A DNA stretch of 64,000 nt from Paracoccus methylarcula (GCF_003007735.2 NZ_PXNQ02000004.1:186001-250000); one strand, 5' to 3'. Numbered from the stretch's first letter, positions 46,154 to 57,811 are shown. The notes: a model not told the origin generated them from the letters alone. Translations and numbers: made by a program.

Positions 46154-47071
46154 ATGCCATCGATTGCCGCACCGCGCGAGGACCGCTCGGGTTTCGGCCT
46201 GCTGACCATGTGCCTGGGAGTGGGCTTTTTCACCTGCATCGACACATCGGCAAAATGGCTGATCCTTGCGGGACTGCCGGCGCTTCAGGTGGTGTTCTGC
46301 CGATATGCGACGCATTTCCTGCTCTCGCTGGTTCTTTACCTGCCGGGTGAGGGGGCGGGTGTCTTTCGTTCGGTCCGCTGGCCGGTTCAGGCGCTGCGGT
46401 CGCTTGCGCTACTGGGAAGCACGATGCTGAATTTCCAGGCGCTCAGCTATCTGCCGCTGACGGTCACCACCTCGATCATGTTCGCCGGTCCCATCGTGGT
46501 GACGCTGCTGTCGATGCCGATGCTGGGCGAAAAGATCGGATTACGCCGCCTGCTTGCGGTGCTGACCGGCTTTGCCGGCGTGCTGGTCGTGGTGCAGCCA
46601 TGGGGGGCAGAGTTTAGCCCGGCGATGTTCCTTTCGCTTGGTGCGCTGAGTTGCGCCTCGCTGTATTTCGTGCTGACCCGCATGTTGGCGGGGCAGGAGA
46701 CGACCGCGACCTCGCAGATCTGGTCGAGCGGGCTCGCGACGCTCTGCATCGCGCCTTTCGCGCTCGGAAACTGGGTCTGGCCGGACACGACCCTGAATAT
46801 GGTCGTGTTAGGCCTGATCGGCATCTTCGGCGGGATCGGGCATATCCTCGCCACGGTGGCGCATCGCTTTGCCGATGCCTCGGTCCTGGCCCCGGTGGTT
46901 TACCTGCAGATGGTCTTTGCCAGTATCGCAAGCATCGTCGTCTTTGCGGCCTATCCCGGTATCTGGACCATTATCGGCGCGCTGATCATCATGAGTTCCG
47001 GTATCTATATCTGGCGCCGCGAAACCCTGGCCTCGGCCGAGCGGCGCAGGCTGTCCGTAGCGCCCAGATAA
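46154..47071 (+). CDS. DMT-family transporter (EamA)
   Basis: A 305-residue membrane protein with ten hydrophobic spans in two EamA repeats (first from LLTMCLGVGFFTCIDTSAKW; second from LGALSCASLYFVLTRMLAG). DMT proteins mostly export metabolites. The start at 46154 has GAAGG upstream; a TTG nine bases earlier is possible. Last gene of the TRAP-UxaA run, perhaps exporting a by-product. Confidence 0.88.
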   Translation: MPSIAAPREDRSGFGLLTMCLGVGFFTCIDTSAKWLILAGLPALQVVFCRYATHFLLSLVLYLPGEGAGVFRSVRWPVQALRSLALLGSTMLNFQALSYLPLTVTTSIMFAGPIVVTLLSMPMLGEKIGLRRLLAVLTGFAGVLVVVQPWGAEFSPAMFLSLGALSCASLYFVLTRMLAGQETTATSQIWSSGLATLCIAPFALGNWVWPDTTLNMVVLGLIGIFGGIGHILATVAHRFADASVLAPVVYLQMVFASIASIVVFAAYPGIWTIIGALIIMSSGIYIWRRETLASAERRRLSVAPR

Positions 47072-47460
47072 CGCCTGCACCTTGGACACGGAGCCCTTCC
47101 GGCACAGGGAGCGGGCCGGATAAACCCGTCCGGGCCAGTCTCAAGGGGGACACAGGTGGTTGCGGAGGTCCGGTTTATCCCAAGCCGACACTTCGCCGTT
47201 ATCCGTTCTTCTACCGAGAGGCCACCAGATCATGACATCAGGTAAGGGGGCGGAGGCCGCAAATATGGTCGAGGACGCGATCCGCGGCGATTGCCGGGTG
47301 CGGGATGGCTTGCGAGATGCTGAACCCCGATGACCCCGAATGACTTCCCTGCTGCCGGAACGGATAAAATGCGCGGCATATTTTCACGTGTTGTTAACGC
47401 CTTGCTTGTGCGATTCGGGCGATTATCGGCCCCGGACTAGGCTTTGTCTGGAGGTCGATA
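47072..47460. other. Non-coding stretch before the Ig-repeat protein
   Basis: About 390 bases with no convincing gene. A 33-codon frame from ATG 47232 has no support. The 3' part becomes richer in A and T and should contain the promoter of the Ig-repeat gene. Confidence 0.4.
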
Positions 47461-50400
47461 GTGATTTGTCATGGTGGGTATGCGTGCCAACTGCAAGGTA
47501 GGAGCGTGATCGGACGCGGCCTGTCAGGCTTCGGGCAAATACTCGCGATGACATGCCTTATCTTGATCGCGGCCACCGGTTCGGCAAATGCCAAGGTCGC
47601 TCTGGCGACATTGGATCTTAACGGAACAGAAGTGAATATTGATGGCGGAGCGATCTATAAATCTCTTTTTGTTGAAGAGGGTTACATTTTTTCTGAAGTC
47701 AGGATCGACATCACGCTCGCCCACAGGATGTATAGCCTGGATGAAGGTATTCGCCTGTATGTTCGGCCACCGGGCGGGAAGTGGGTGATATTGAATGGCA
47801 GGACGCATTTCGGCTGGAACTACGATGTGGAATTGCACAAGACGATCACAAAAACCGCATCCTATTCTTACCGACCCCAGGTCAAGTATCCTGCCGGAAA
47901 GTGGGATTTCTCATTCTTTGACGCAACCGAGGTTCCTGGCTGGGCCGATCCTGGCGGACACACATATCTCGACGGATCGAAGATCACCATTTTGGGCACC
48001 CCTATCCCTCCGCCCCCGGAGGTCGAGGAGATCACCTCGACCGTCTCGGGGCTGACGAATCTTTCATCGCTGCCAGTCAATGTGAAATTTTCCAAGGATG
48101 TGGAAGGATTCGTTTCCGGGGATATTTCTACAACTAATGCGACGGTGGGGCCTGTCAGCGGCTCGGGACGGGATTACAGCTTCAACCTGATGCCGTCCGG
48201 AGACGGGGGGTTCACCGTCGGTATCAAGGCGAACGCTGTCATCGATGCCTATGACCAAGGCAACATGCAATCCGGGATCCTTGAATTCGTATTCGACCAC
48301 AGCGCGCCGGTGGCTGAAATCACCTCGACCGAGACCGGTCCGACCGCTGCGGACATTATCCCGGTGACGGTGACATTTTCCGAAGCCGTGACGGAAGTCG
48401 ATATCACCGATATTTCCGTTAGCAACGCGACGAGACAGGGCGTCACCGACATCGGCAATAACAGCTATATATTCACGCTGGAGCCGTTCAAAGACGGTGA
48501 GGTGACTGCCTGGATTCCCGCCTCTGGCGTCACGGACAGTGCCGGCAATTACAATGGGCAATCGGAAACTTTCCGGATCATCTCGGATCGCAGCGCGCCG
48601 GTGGCTGAAATCACCTCAACCGAGACCGGTCCGACCGCTGCGGACATTATCCCGGTGACGGTGACATTTTCCGAAGCCGTGACGGAGGTCGATATCAACG
48701 CTATTTCCGTTAGCAACGCGACGAAACAGGGCGTCACCGATAATCTCGACAATAGTTATATATTCACGCTGAAGCCGTCCAAAGACGGTGAGGTCACTGC
48801 CTGGATTCCCGCCACTCGCGTCACGGACGGTGCCGGCAATGGCAATGGGCAATCGGAAACTTTCCGGATCATCTCGGATCGCAGCGCGCCGGTGCCTAAA
48901 ATCACCTCGACCGAGGTCGGTCCGACTGCTGCGGCCAGTATTCCTGTGACGTTGACATTTTCGGACAAGGTAACGGGGTTCGATGCCGAAGAACTGATGG
49001 TCAAGGAAGCGGAGATTGCGAATTTCGACGATTCTGCCAACCCGGTCTTCACATTCAACCTGGTTTTGCCCGCAGGTAAATCAGGCAGCGCGAGTGTCGG
49101 TATCACCAGGGGTGCGGCCACCAATCTCGCGGGCCTCATGAACGAAGAGGGTGCCAGTTTCGCGATCGCTTACGACCGGATCGTGCCGACGGTGACGATA
49201 GCCGCTGAGGTGACCAGCCCGAGCAACGCCGCCCGCATCCCCGTCACGGTGACATTCTCGAAGCCGGTCAGCGAGTTCACGGGTAATCATGTCATGCTCA
49301 CCGGCGCAGGATGGAAAATTTTTCTGGCGAGGGGGCGGATTATGCCTTCGACCTGGTTCCAACGCGGGTTGGAACCATCACCGTCGATATAGATGCCGGG
49401 CAGGCCAAGGACAGGTTTGGAAACGGCAATATCGCCGCGAAGCGGCTTTCGATCACCTATGACGCCGTTGCGCCGACAGTGACCATCGCTTCGGAGGTGC
49501 AGAGCCCGGCCAATATCGGCCGGATCCCGGTGACCGTGACATTCTCGGAAGAGGTCGTCACTTTCGGAACCGCCAATATGTCGGTAACGGGCGCGCAGGT
49601 GGAAGGCCTGTCTGGTTCGGGGAGAGGTTACAGTTTCGATCTGATCCCAGAGGCCGACAGAAAAGGTTCCATCCGTGTGATGATCGCCGAAGGTGCCGTC
49701 AGCGATCACGCTGGCAACGGCAATCGAAACGCGGCGGAGTTCTCGATCGATTACGATATCTCCGCACCCACCGTCACCATCACTACATCGGCATCGCCGC
49801 AGGACAGCCTTGGCCGGATTCCGGTTCTTGTCAGTTTTTCGGAGGAGGTCGAGGGTTTCGATCAGACGGACCTCCAGGTTTCCGGGGCGAGCGTGGAGCA
49901 ATTCACCGGGATCGGTTCGGAATACAATTTCGATCTCGTTGCCTCGGGCGAATCGATTGTCACCGTCGATATCGCCGAGGACGTGGCCCATGATCGTGCC
50001 GGCAACGGCAACCTGTCCGCGTCGCAATTCACCTATTCCTACGACACCACCCGACCATCTGTTACCCTGAGCGGGACTCCGGATTTCCCCGGAACGCCCT
50101 ACAGGCTGGCCATCGCCTTTTCCGAGCCGGTCACCAAGCTGGCGCTCGCGGATTTCAAGGTGGTGAACGCCGATATCTCTAGCCTGTCGGGCACCGGAGC
50201 GGATTACAGCTTGCAGGTTATCGCCCGGACATTCGCCCATTCCATCCGGTTGCGTGAAAACGCCGCCGTGGATTCCGCCGGCAATGGCAACACGGCCTCG
50301 AACCTGTTTGCGAACCGTCCCGATGGCAGCGGACCGAAACCGCGGCTCACCGGCTTGCCCGCTTCCTTCCTGCCGGGCGACCGCTTTGATATCATTTTCG

Positions 50401-51545
50401 ATTTCGGCGAAGCCGTCTCTGGTTTCACCATCGGTGACGTCATGGTTGCGAATGGCACGGTCGCCGCGCTGACCGGCGGGCCTCGACGTTATCGCGCCGC
50501 GGTGATGGCGGACGGAAAAGGCAATCTGTCGGTTGCGCTTGCTAAGGGGGCGGCCCGGGACAAGACCGGTCAGGCCTCGATGGCCGCGATCGCGTGGGCC
50601 CGGATCGAAAGCGAGATCATCACGGGCAAGGCCATCACCGGTTTCCTGGCGGCCCGGGCACGCGATCTCGTCCAGCAGCAACCCGATCTTGTCGAATTGT
50701 TGCGCCAGCGCCGGCACCGTTCGCGCAGGCGGCGCTTCGATCTGGATGCGTTGTTTCGCGATGACAGGGAGTATTTGAGCTTCGTGGCCGAGAATGATCG
50801 TGCGGTCTGGATGAAGATGAGCGCAAGGCGGACAAGGAAGGGCAAGAAAGCCAATACGAGCTATGTTCATAGCGTGATCGGCAACCACATCGTGCTGAAT
50901 GACGATTTGCTCGCCGGGGTGATGTTGCAGATGGACAATTCCGGGATGACGACGTCTGACGGGGTCGCTATCGGTGGCGGCGGCTTGCTGGTCGGGTCTT
51001 ATGTCGTCGGCAAGCTCGCCGATCATCGGCTCTATTACCAGGGCAGTATCCTGTACGGCAAAACCTGGAACCATGTTACGCCCCTCGGGACCTTCACCGA
51101 CAGGTTCACCGGGAAGCGCAAGTTCGTCTCGCTTGGCGTCGAGGGCGATTATGCCGTGGATGTTCTGACGCTTCGGCCAAGTCTTTCGGTCAGCCATGTC
51201 CACGAAAGCCAGCACGCCTATGCTGATGGCCTGTCGAACCTCGTGCCGGCCCGATCCGTCTCGATGACCGAGATCGAACTGGACTTGGGGGCCGAAAGCC
51301 CCGTCTGGCCGGACAATGACAACTGGATCCACAGCGCCGGTATCGCCGGGATATGGGCAAAGCATGAAGGCTCAGGCGCCGCTCCCCTCGATCTGCAACG
51401 AGAGGGTGGACGTCTGCGGATCGGGGGCGGTCTGCGCTATGACGGCGACAATGGATTGACCGGCAGCTTCAAGGCTTCGGTCGATGGTTTGGGGAGCGGT
51501 TCGATAACCTATGGTCTCGGTGCCGATTTCATCTTCAGGTTCTGA
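47461..51545 (+). pseudogene. Ig-repeat surface protein with C-terminal beta-barrel, frameshifted
   Basis: A protein of about 1360 residues. A signal peptide (to SANA, about residue 44) precedes a unique domain of about 135 residues and then nine Ig-like repeats of about 97 residues, each with a core like IPVTVTFSEAVT and a turn like DSAGNGN. The last 290 residues read as an outer-membrane barrel ending in FIFRF, the terminal Phe expected of autotransporter barrels. The frame shifts in repeat 5 near 49310: LTGAG must join MENFSGEGADYAF, one base missing. GTG start after GGAGGT. Likely an adhesin. Confidence 0.8.
48301..48882 (+). repeat. Two near-identical 291-base tandem repeat units
   Basis: Units 48301-48591 and 48592-48882 encode Ig repeats 2 and 3 of the surface protein. 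Long stretches are identical, for instance around GCGCCGGTGGCTGAAATCAC, with only scattered changes. The other Ig repeats are far more diverged, so this is a recent duplication. Confidence 0.85.
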
Positions 51546-51549
51546 CCGG

Positions 51550-51581
51550 GCGCGGTTGCCGCCGCGTTGCGGAAACCGCGC
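51550..51581 (+). terminator. Hairpin after the Ig-repeat gene
   Basis: Arms GCGCGGTT (51550-51557) and AACCGCGC (51574-51581) start five bases after the stop codon. There is no T run, so termination is uncertain. Confidence 0.4.
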
Positions 51582-51805
51582 TTGAACGGTGGGTCGGGGG
51601 CGGCTCAATCGCCAAAAGATTCAGTTAAGAGCGTGGCTCGACGCGGAAATCCTGATCGGCAGAAACCTGGCCTGCCGCAAATGTGCTTGTCAAACACCGA
51701 AGAAACATGTCGCGCGACAGTAGCCCGGATGTTGCCCTGAACATGATCGTTCTAAGCCCGCAAAATCGGGCTCGAATTCTCTTGGCGATCTTTCAACGGA
51801 ATAAA

Positions 51806-51882
51806 TGGTAGCGGAGGAGGGATTTGAACCCCCGACACAAGGATTATGATTCCTCTGCTCTAACCAACTGAGCTACTCCGCC
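51806..51882 (-). tRNA. tRNA-Met (CAT), elongator type
   Basis: A 77-base tRNA on minus. The acceptor stem pairs GGCGGAG with CTCCGCT and the 3' CCA is encoded. The D arm is AGCTCAGTTGGTTAGAGC, the anticodon stem GAGGA/TCCTT encloses ATCATAA with anticodon CAT, and the T arm holds GGTTCAAATCC. The body matches elongator Met; an Ile2 (lysidine) tRNA also has CAT but a different body. Confidence 0.93.
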
Positions 51883-52110
51883 ACGGGTGGGGGCGATGTA
51901 AGGGGTGGCGTCGGGGGCGTCAAGCGTTTTTCTGTCAGGGACGGCATGCTGAATTGCCGGGCATGCGATCCGCTTGCCGAGCCTGGTTTGCCGCGGCGGG
52001 GATCATGGCGCGAAACGGTATCCACAGGGCTTGCCTATGCATCGAGCTTGCGCCACCTTGCAGGACATGAATCCCGCGTTGACGGGACGAATTCCGACAG
52101 GGAGACTTAC

Positions 52111-53709
52111 ATGAAACATCTGCTGACTTCGCGTGCGATCCTGCTGGCATCACTGCTGGCCATCGCACCTGCGGCATATGCCGAAACACCCGCCGATACG
52201 CTGGTTGTAGCTGCCACGATCGACGATATCATCACGCTTGATCCCGCCCAGGCCTTCGAATTCTCGGGCATCGACGTAACGATCAACCTGTATGACCGGC
52301 TGGTCGATTTCGATCCGACGGATCTCGAAGCCGGCTTCCAGCCATCGCTCGCCGAAAGCTGGGAGGTGTCGGAGGATGGGATGTCCATCACCTTCACTAT
52401 CCGCGAAGGCGCGACCTTCCATTCCGGCAACCCGGTCCGCGCCGAGGATGCCGCGTGGTCGTTCCAGCGCGTCGTCAAGCTGAACAAGACCCCGGCCTTC
52501 ATCCTGACGCAATTCGGTTTCACGCCCGAGAATGTGGAGGAAAAGATCACCTTCGAGGGCAACAAGCTGACCCTGAACCTCGACAAGCCCTATGCCCAGT
52601 CCTTCGTTCTGAACTGCTTGACCGCCGGTGTCGCGAGCATCGTCGACAAGGAAACCGTCATGGCGAATGCCGAAGGCGAGGATATGGGGAATGCGTGGCT
52701 CGGCACCAATGATGCGGGATCGGGTGCATATACGCTTGGCAACTGGCGTGCGAACGAGGCCGTCCAGCTTGCCGCTTACGAGGATTACTGGCAAGGCGCA
52801 CCCGAGATGAAACGGGTCATCGTCCGCAATGTCGCCGAATCGAGCGCGCAGCGGCTGCTGCTCGAGCAGGGCGATATCGACGTGGCTCGCGATCTGACCC
52901 CGACCGATGTGGACGCGGTGCGGGAGGTCGAGGGGCTAAAGATCGACGAGGAACCCAAGGGGCGCATCCTCTACATGGGGCTGAGCCAGAAGAATGAGCT
53001 GCTCTCCAATCCCGCCGTGATCGAGGCGATGAAATACCTCGTCGATTACGAGGGCATCTCGAACAGCTTCCTCAAGGGAATTTTCGTGCCGCACCAGTCC
53101 TTCCTGCCGAAGGGATATCTCGGTGCGCTTGACGAAAATCCATGGACCTATGACGTCGAGAAGGCAAAGCAGATACTTGCTGATGCGGGTATCGAAGGCG
53201 GAACCGTCACCACCAAGATCCGCGATCTGCGCGAATATATCGATGTGGCGCAGGCCTTGCAGGCATCGATGGCCGAGGCAGGGTTGACGCTGGAGATCGA
53301 GCAGATGACCGGGGCGCAGGTGCTGGACGCGTACCGCGCCCGGGAGGTGCCGATCTTCCTTGGCGAATGGGGGCCGGATTATTCCGATCCGAACACCAAT
53401 GCCGCGACTTTCGCCTATAACCCCGACAATAGCGACGAGGCCAAGGCGACCGGACTGCTGGCATGGCGGAATTCCTACGCGGTTCCCACGGAGATGGGAG
53501 AGGCGACCGAAGCCGCAACGCTTGAACAGGACAGCGAGAAACGGGCCGAAATGTACAAGGATATCCAGCGTCAATATCAGGAAGAGGCGCCGATCATTCC
53601 GTTGTTCATCCGCGTCGCGAATACCGGTCTTCAGGAGAATGTCGAGAACTGGACGACAGGCGGCACCGTGACCAACGCGATGTATCGAAGCGTCACCAAG
53701 GGCGAATAA
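52111..53709 (+). CDS. ABC transporter substrate-binding protein, peptide type
   Basis: A 532-residue periplasmic protein of the family 5 (DppA/OppA) type. The signal peptide ends near AAYA (residue 23). The family pattern includes TLDPAQAFEFSG, LAESWEVSEDGMSITFTIREGATFHSG in pieces, and SGAYTLGNWRANEAV. It captures a peptide or similar solute for the permeases downstream. The start at 52111 follows AGGGAGA. First gene of a five-gene importer operon. Confidence 0.93.
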   Translation: MKHLLTSRAILLASLLAIAPAAYAETPADTLVVAATIDDIITLDPAQAFEFSGIDVTINLYDRLVDFDPTDLEAGFQPSLAESWEVSEDGMSITFTIREGATFHSGNPVRAEDAAWSFQRVVKLNKTPAFILTQFGFTPENVEEKITFEGNKLTLNLDKPYAQSFVLNCLTAGVASIVDKETVMANAEGEDMGNAWLGTNDAGSGAYTLGNWRANEAVQLAAYEDYWQGAPEMKRVIVRNVAESSAQRLLLEQGDIDVARDLTPTDVDAVREVEGLKIDEEPKGRILYMGLSQKNELLSNPAVIEAMKYLVDYEGISNSFLKGIFVPHQSFLPKGYLGALDENPWTYDVEKAKQILADAGIEGGTVTTKIRDLREYIDVAQALQASMAEAGLTLEIEQMTGAQVLDAYRAREVPIFLGEWGPDYSDPNTNAATFAYNPDNSDEAKATGLLAWRNSYAVPTEMGEATEAATLEQDSEKRAEMYKDIQRQYQEEAPIIPLFIRVANTGLQENVENWTTGGTVTNAMYRSVTKGE

Positions 53710-53718
53710 ACCTTGAGC

Positions 53719-54797
53719 ATGACCGATACGAATACAGGCGGGCAGGGGCCGACCCCGCCCGTCTCTGCTTCCGACCGGCGGGCCGGGCGCAACCGCCGCT
53801 TGCGCAGGATCGCCGGAACGCTCCTGTCGCTGGCACTGACGCTGCTGGGCCTGCTGCTGGTCACCTTCATCATCGGGCGGGTCATGCCGATCGACCCGGT
53901 GCTGAAGGTGGTCGGCGACCGGGCCACGCAGGCGCAATATGATGCCGCCTACCAGGCGATGGGCCTCGACCAGCCGCTCGTGGTGCAGTTCTTCCGCTAT
54001 CTCACCGAGGTCGTCACCGGCGATTTCGGGCGCTCGATCTCGACCGGGCAGCCGGTGATCGAGGATATCAAGCATGTCTTCCCCGCTACGCTGGAGCTTG
54101 CGACCCTCGGCACGCTGATCGGGGTCAGCATCGGGGTGCCCCTGGGCGTGATCGCCGCAGCAAGGCGTGGCGGTATCATCGACCAGATCGCCCGCGTGGT
54201 GGCTTTGGTCGGTTACTCGATGCCGATCTTCTGGCTGGGGCTGATGGGGCTCCTGCTGTTCTACGGGATCCTTGGCTGGGTCGGAGGACCGGGGCGGCAG
54301 GGTATCATCTATGACGGCATGGTGCCGCACGTTACCGGCATGATCCTTGTCGATTCGCTGATCGCGGGGGACTGGGCGGCCTTTCGGGACGCGTTCAGCC
54401 ATATCATCCTGCCCGCCAGCCTGCTGGGCTATTTCAGCCTCGCCTATATCAGCCGCATGACCCGCAGCTTCATGCTCGAACAGCTTTCGGCCGAGTATAT
54501 CACCACCGCCCGCGTCAAGGGGCTGAGCGAGCGCGCCGTGATCTGGCGGCATGCCTTCCGCAATATTTCGATCCCGCTGGTGACGGTGATCGCCCTCAGC
54601 TTCGGCTCGCTGCTCGAGGGTTCGGTACTGACCGAGATCATCTTCAGCTGGCCGGGCCTTGGGCAATATATCACCAAGACGCTTCTGGCCGGGGACATGA
54701 ACGCGGTTCTGGGCGGCACGGTCGTCGTCGGAACCTGTTTCATCGGGCTGAACCTGCTCAGCGACCTGCTGTATCGCGTGCTGGATCCGAGGTCGAA

Positions 54798-54801
<4 letters not shown>
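53719..54801 (+). CDS. ABC transporter permease (DppB type)
   Basis: A 360-residue membrane protein with a long polar N-terminus (about 35 residues, Arg-rich) before the first span, then the DppB-type core: QAMGLDQPLVVQFFRYL, GDFGRSISTGQPV, and the cytoplasmic EAA loop YITTARVKGLSERAVIWRHA. A TTG at 53713 is an alternative start. Its stop overlaps the next permease as ATGA. Confidence 0.92.
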
Positions 54802-55720
<919 letters not shown>

Positions 55721-55724
<4 letters not shown>

Positions 55725-56590
55725 CCCAGTCTCTTTTGCAGGTCCGGAACCTCCGCGTCACCTTCCCGAGCCGTCAAGGAGAGTTCCACGCCGTCCGGGG
55801 CGTCAGCTTCGATCTTGGCCGCGAAAGGCTGGGCGTGGTGGGCGAATCCGGCTCGGGCAAGTCCATGACGGGCCGGGCGATCCTTGGCCTCATCCGCCCG
55901 CCGGGTCGCGTCACCGCCGACCGGCTCGAACTGGACGGAGAATCGATCCTGAACCTGCCCGAGCGCCGGATGCGCAAGCTGCGCGGCAGCCGGATCAGCA
56001 TGGTCATGCAGGATCCGAAATTCAGCCTCAACCCGGTGATGACCGTCGGTAACCAGATCATGGAGGCTTACCGCCTTCACGCAGGAGGGGGCAGGGATGC
56101 TGCCCGCAAAAAGGCGCTGGAGATGCTGAACGCGGTCCAGATACGCGATCCCGAACGGGTCATGGGGGCCTATCCGCACGAAGTCTCGGGCGGTATGGGT
56201 CAGCGGATCATGATCGCCATGATGCTGGCTCCCGACCCGCAGATCCTGATCGCGGACGAGCCCACCTCGGCCCTTGACGTATCGGTCAGGGGCGAGGTGC
56301 TGAACATCATGGACGGTCTGGTGCGCGACCGCGGCATGGGGCTGATCTTCATCAGCCACGACCTGAATCTCGTCTCGAAATTCTGCGACCGGGTGCTGAT
56401 CATGTATGCTGGCCGCATCGTCGAGACATTGGCCGCCAGCGAGCTGCATAACGCCCGCCACCCCTATACACGTGGGCTGCTCGGCAGCCTCCCCCGCCTC
56501 GACGCGCCGGTCAAGCGCCTCCCTGTCCTGCAACGCGAGGACAGCTGGCGGGATGGGGGGGTCGGGACCACAACATCGGAAAGCGCGTAA
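55721..56590 (+). CDS. ABC transporter ATP-binding protein (DppD type)
   Basis: A 289-residue ATPase with Walker A GESGSGKSMT, Q-loop in VMQDPKFSLNP, signature VSGGMGQR and Walker B LIADEPTSALD, then the switch His in ISHDLN. The C-terminal RHPYTRGLLGSLPRLD segment is typical of oligopeptide ATPases. The start overlaps the permease stop as ATGA. Confidence 0.93.
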
Positions 56591-56596
56591 TATATG

Positions 56597-56648
56597 CTTC
56601 TTCTTCATCCAAATATCCCACGGGGGCGCGGGGGTGTGAAACCCCCGC
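56597..56648 (+). repeat. Intergenic repeat element, copy 1 (terminator-like)
   Basis: CTTCTTCTTCA, then CAAATATCC and CGGGGG (56597-56626) are shared with a copy at 60632. A hairpin follows: GCGGGGGT (56628-56635) with ACCCCCGC (56641-56648), loop GTGAA. It starts seven bases after the stop of one ATPase gene and lies in front of the second, so inside an operon. Confidence 0.7.
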
Positions 56649-56664
56649 TCCGGCGGTGCCTCCC

Positions 56665-57402
56665 ATGCTGACCATCGACGATCTCGACGTTTGGTTCGGC
56701 TATCCGCCGGACCGTGTGGATGCGGTGAGAAACGCGGCGTTTTCAGTTGCCAAGGGCGAGAGTTTCGGCCTCGTCGGCGAGTCCGGTTCGGGGAAATCGA
56801 CCATCCTGCGCGCCGTCGCTGGCCTCATCGATAGCTGGTCCGGCCGGATCGAGGTCGATGGCCACCCGGTGCACGCCCGGCGCCGGGATCGTGCCTTCTA
56901 CAAGACCGTGCAAATGGTGTTCCAGGACCCCTATGCCAGCCTGCATCCGCGCCATTCGGTCGATGCCGTGCTGTCCGAGGCGCTGAGCCTGCAGGGGATG
57001 GATGATATCGACCGCCGGATCGCCAAGCTGCTCGAGGATGTCGGGCTGGGTCGCGGTTTCCGCTTTCGTTATCCGCATCAGCTTTCGGGTGGGCAGCGGC
57101 AGCGTGTCGCCATCGCCCGGGCGCTTGCCGCCGAACCCCGGCTGCTGCTGCTGGACGAGCCGACCAGCGCGCTGGATGTCAGCGTGCAGGCGGAAATCCT
57201 GAACCTGCTCACCGATCTGCGGGCCGAGCATGGGCTCACCTATGTCATGGTCAGCCATGATCTGGCCGTGGTCGGGCATATCTGCGACCGGCTGGCGGTG
57301 ATGCAACATGGCCGGATCGTCGAGGTGATGTCCGTGGAGGCACTGCGCAAGGGCGCGGGAGAGCAGGAATATACCCGTCACCTGATTGCCGCTTCCGGCT
57401 GA
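56665..57402 (+). CDS. ABC transporter ATP-binding protein (DppF type)
   Basis: A 245-residue ATPase with Walker A GESGSGKSTI, Q-loop VFQDPYASLHP, signature LSGGQRQRVAIARA and Walker B LLLLDEPTSALD. It is shorter than DppF proteins with the extra C-terminal region. GTG 56656 is a possible earlier start. A terminator-like repeat separates it from the first ATPase, so its expression relative to the rest may be reduced. A terminator follows at 57475. Confidence 0.92.
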   Translation: MLTIDDLDVWFGYPPDRVDAVRNAAFSVAKGESFGLVGESGSGKSTILRAVAGLIDSWSGRIEVDGHPVHARRRDRAFYKTVQMVFQDPYASLHPRHSVDAVLSEALSLQGMDDIDRRIAKLLEDVGLGRGFRFRYPHQLSGGQRQRVAIARALAAEPRLLLLDEPTSALDVSVQAEILNLLTDLRAEHGLTYVMVSHDLAVVGHICDRLAVMQHGRIVEVMSVEALRKGAGEQEYTRHLIAASG

Positions 57403-57474
57403 GATGCGCGGGGTTCCTTGATGGCAACCCGCGCTGCGTAACTGCGCATGCCGGGAGGTGTCCCGAGACGGCGG

Positions 57475-57498
57475 ACGGGGCTTATGCCCCGTTCTTTT
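57475..57498 (+). terminator. Rho-independent terminator after the ABC operon
   Basis: ACGGGGC (57475-57481), loop TTAT, GCCCCGT (57486-57492), then TCTTTT. A good match to an intrinsic terminator, 73 bases after the second ATPase gene. Confidence 0.8.
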
Positions 57499-57634
57499 CA
57501 TTCAGCGATCCGATTCCCTTGTGCCTGGCCTGTCATTCTCCGAAGACTTGCCCACAATCTCTCCGGCTAGGCGGAACAAATGACTGCACATGGCTGTTTG
57601 ACAACGTGAAAGCTTTCCAGGGAAAGGAAATCCC

Positions 57635-57811
57635 ATGCAGAAACTGACCGTCATATTGCTGTGCGGCCTGACGCTGACGGCCGCCGCCTGCGGTCCGAAC
57701 ACCGCCACCCGGGCAACCACCGGTGCCGCGACCGGCGCCGTTGTTGCCGGGCCAATCGGGGCGGTCGCGGGGGCTGCTTTGGGGGGAAGCGGCGCGGTGC
57801 GCGTCAGATAG
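57635..57811 (+). CDS. Short lipoprotein with glycine-zipper segment
   Basis: A 58-residue protein. The signal ends in a lipobox (LTAAAC, Cys19). The mature part ATTGAATGAVVAGPIGAV followed by AGAALGG is an alternating Gly/Ala helix like the glycine-zipper lipoproteins of the outer membrane. GGAAAGGAAA precedes the ATG. It is monocistronic, after the ABC terminator and convergent with gltX. Function unknown. Confidence 0.72.
   Translation: MQKLTVILLCGLTLTAAACGPNTATRATTGAATGAVVAGPIGAVAGAALGGSGAVRVR

Noticed and set aside
47232..47333. 33-codon frame starting at ATG 47232
   Set aside because: No ribosome site or conserved feature; short enough to occur by chance.
48301..48882. Tandem repeats as a CRISPR array
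   Set aside because: Units are 291 bases, contiguous and coding in frame; no short repeat-spacer pattern.
49287..51365. 692-codon open frame on the minus strand
   Set aside because: Antisense to the Ig-repeat protein, whose + frame has clear repeats and a barrel; no domain on minus.
51806..51882. tRNA-Met as integration site of a genomic island
   Set aside because: No integrase, transposase or flanking direct repeat of the tRNA end was seen; only the isolated position of the Ig-repeat gene hints at it.
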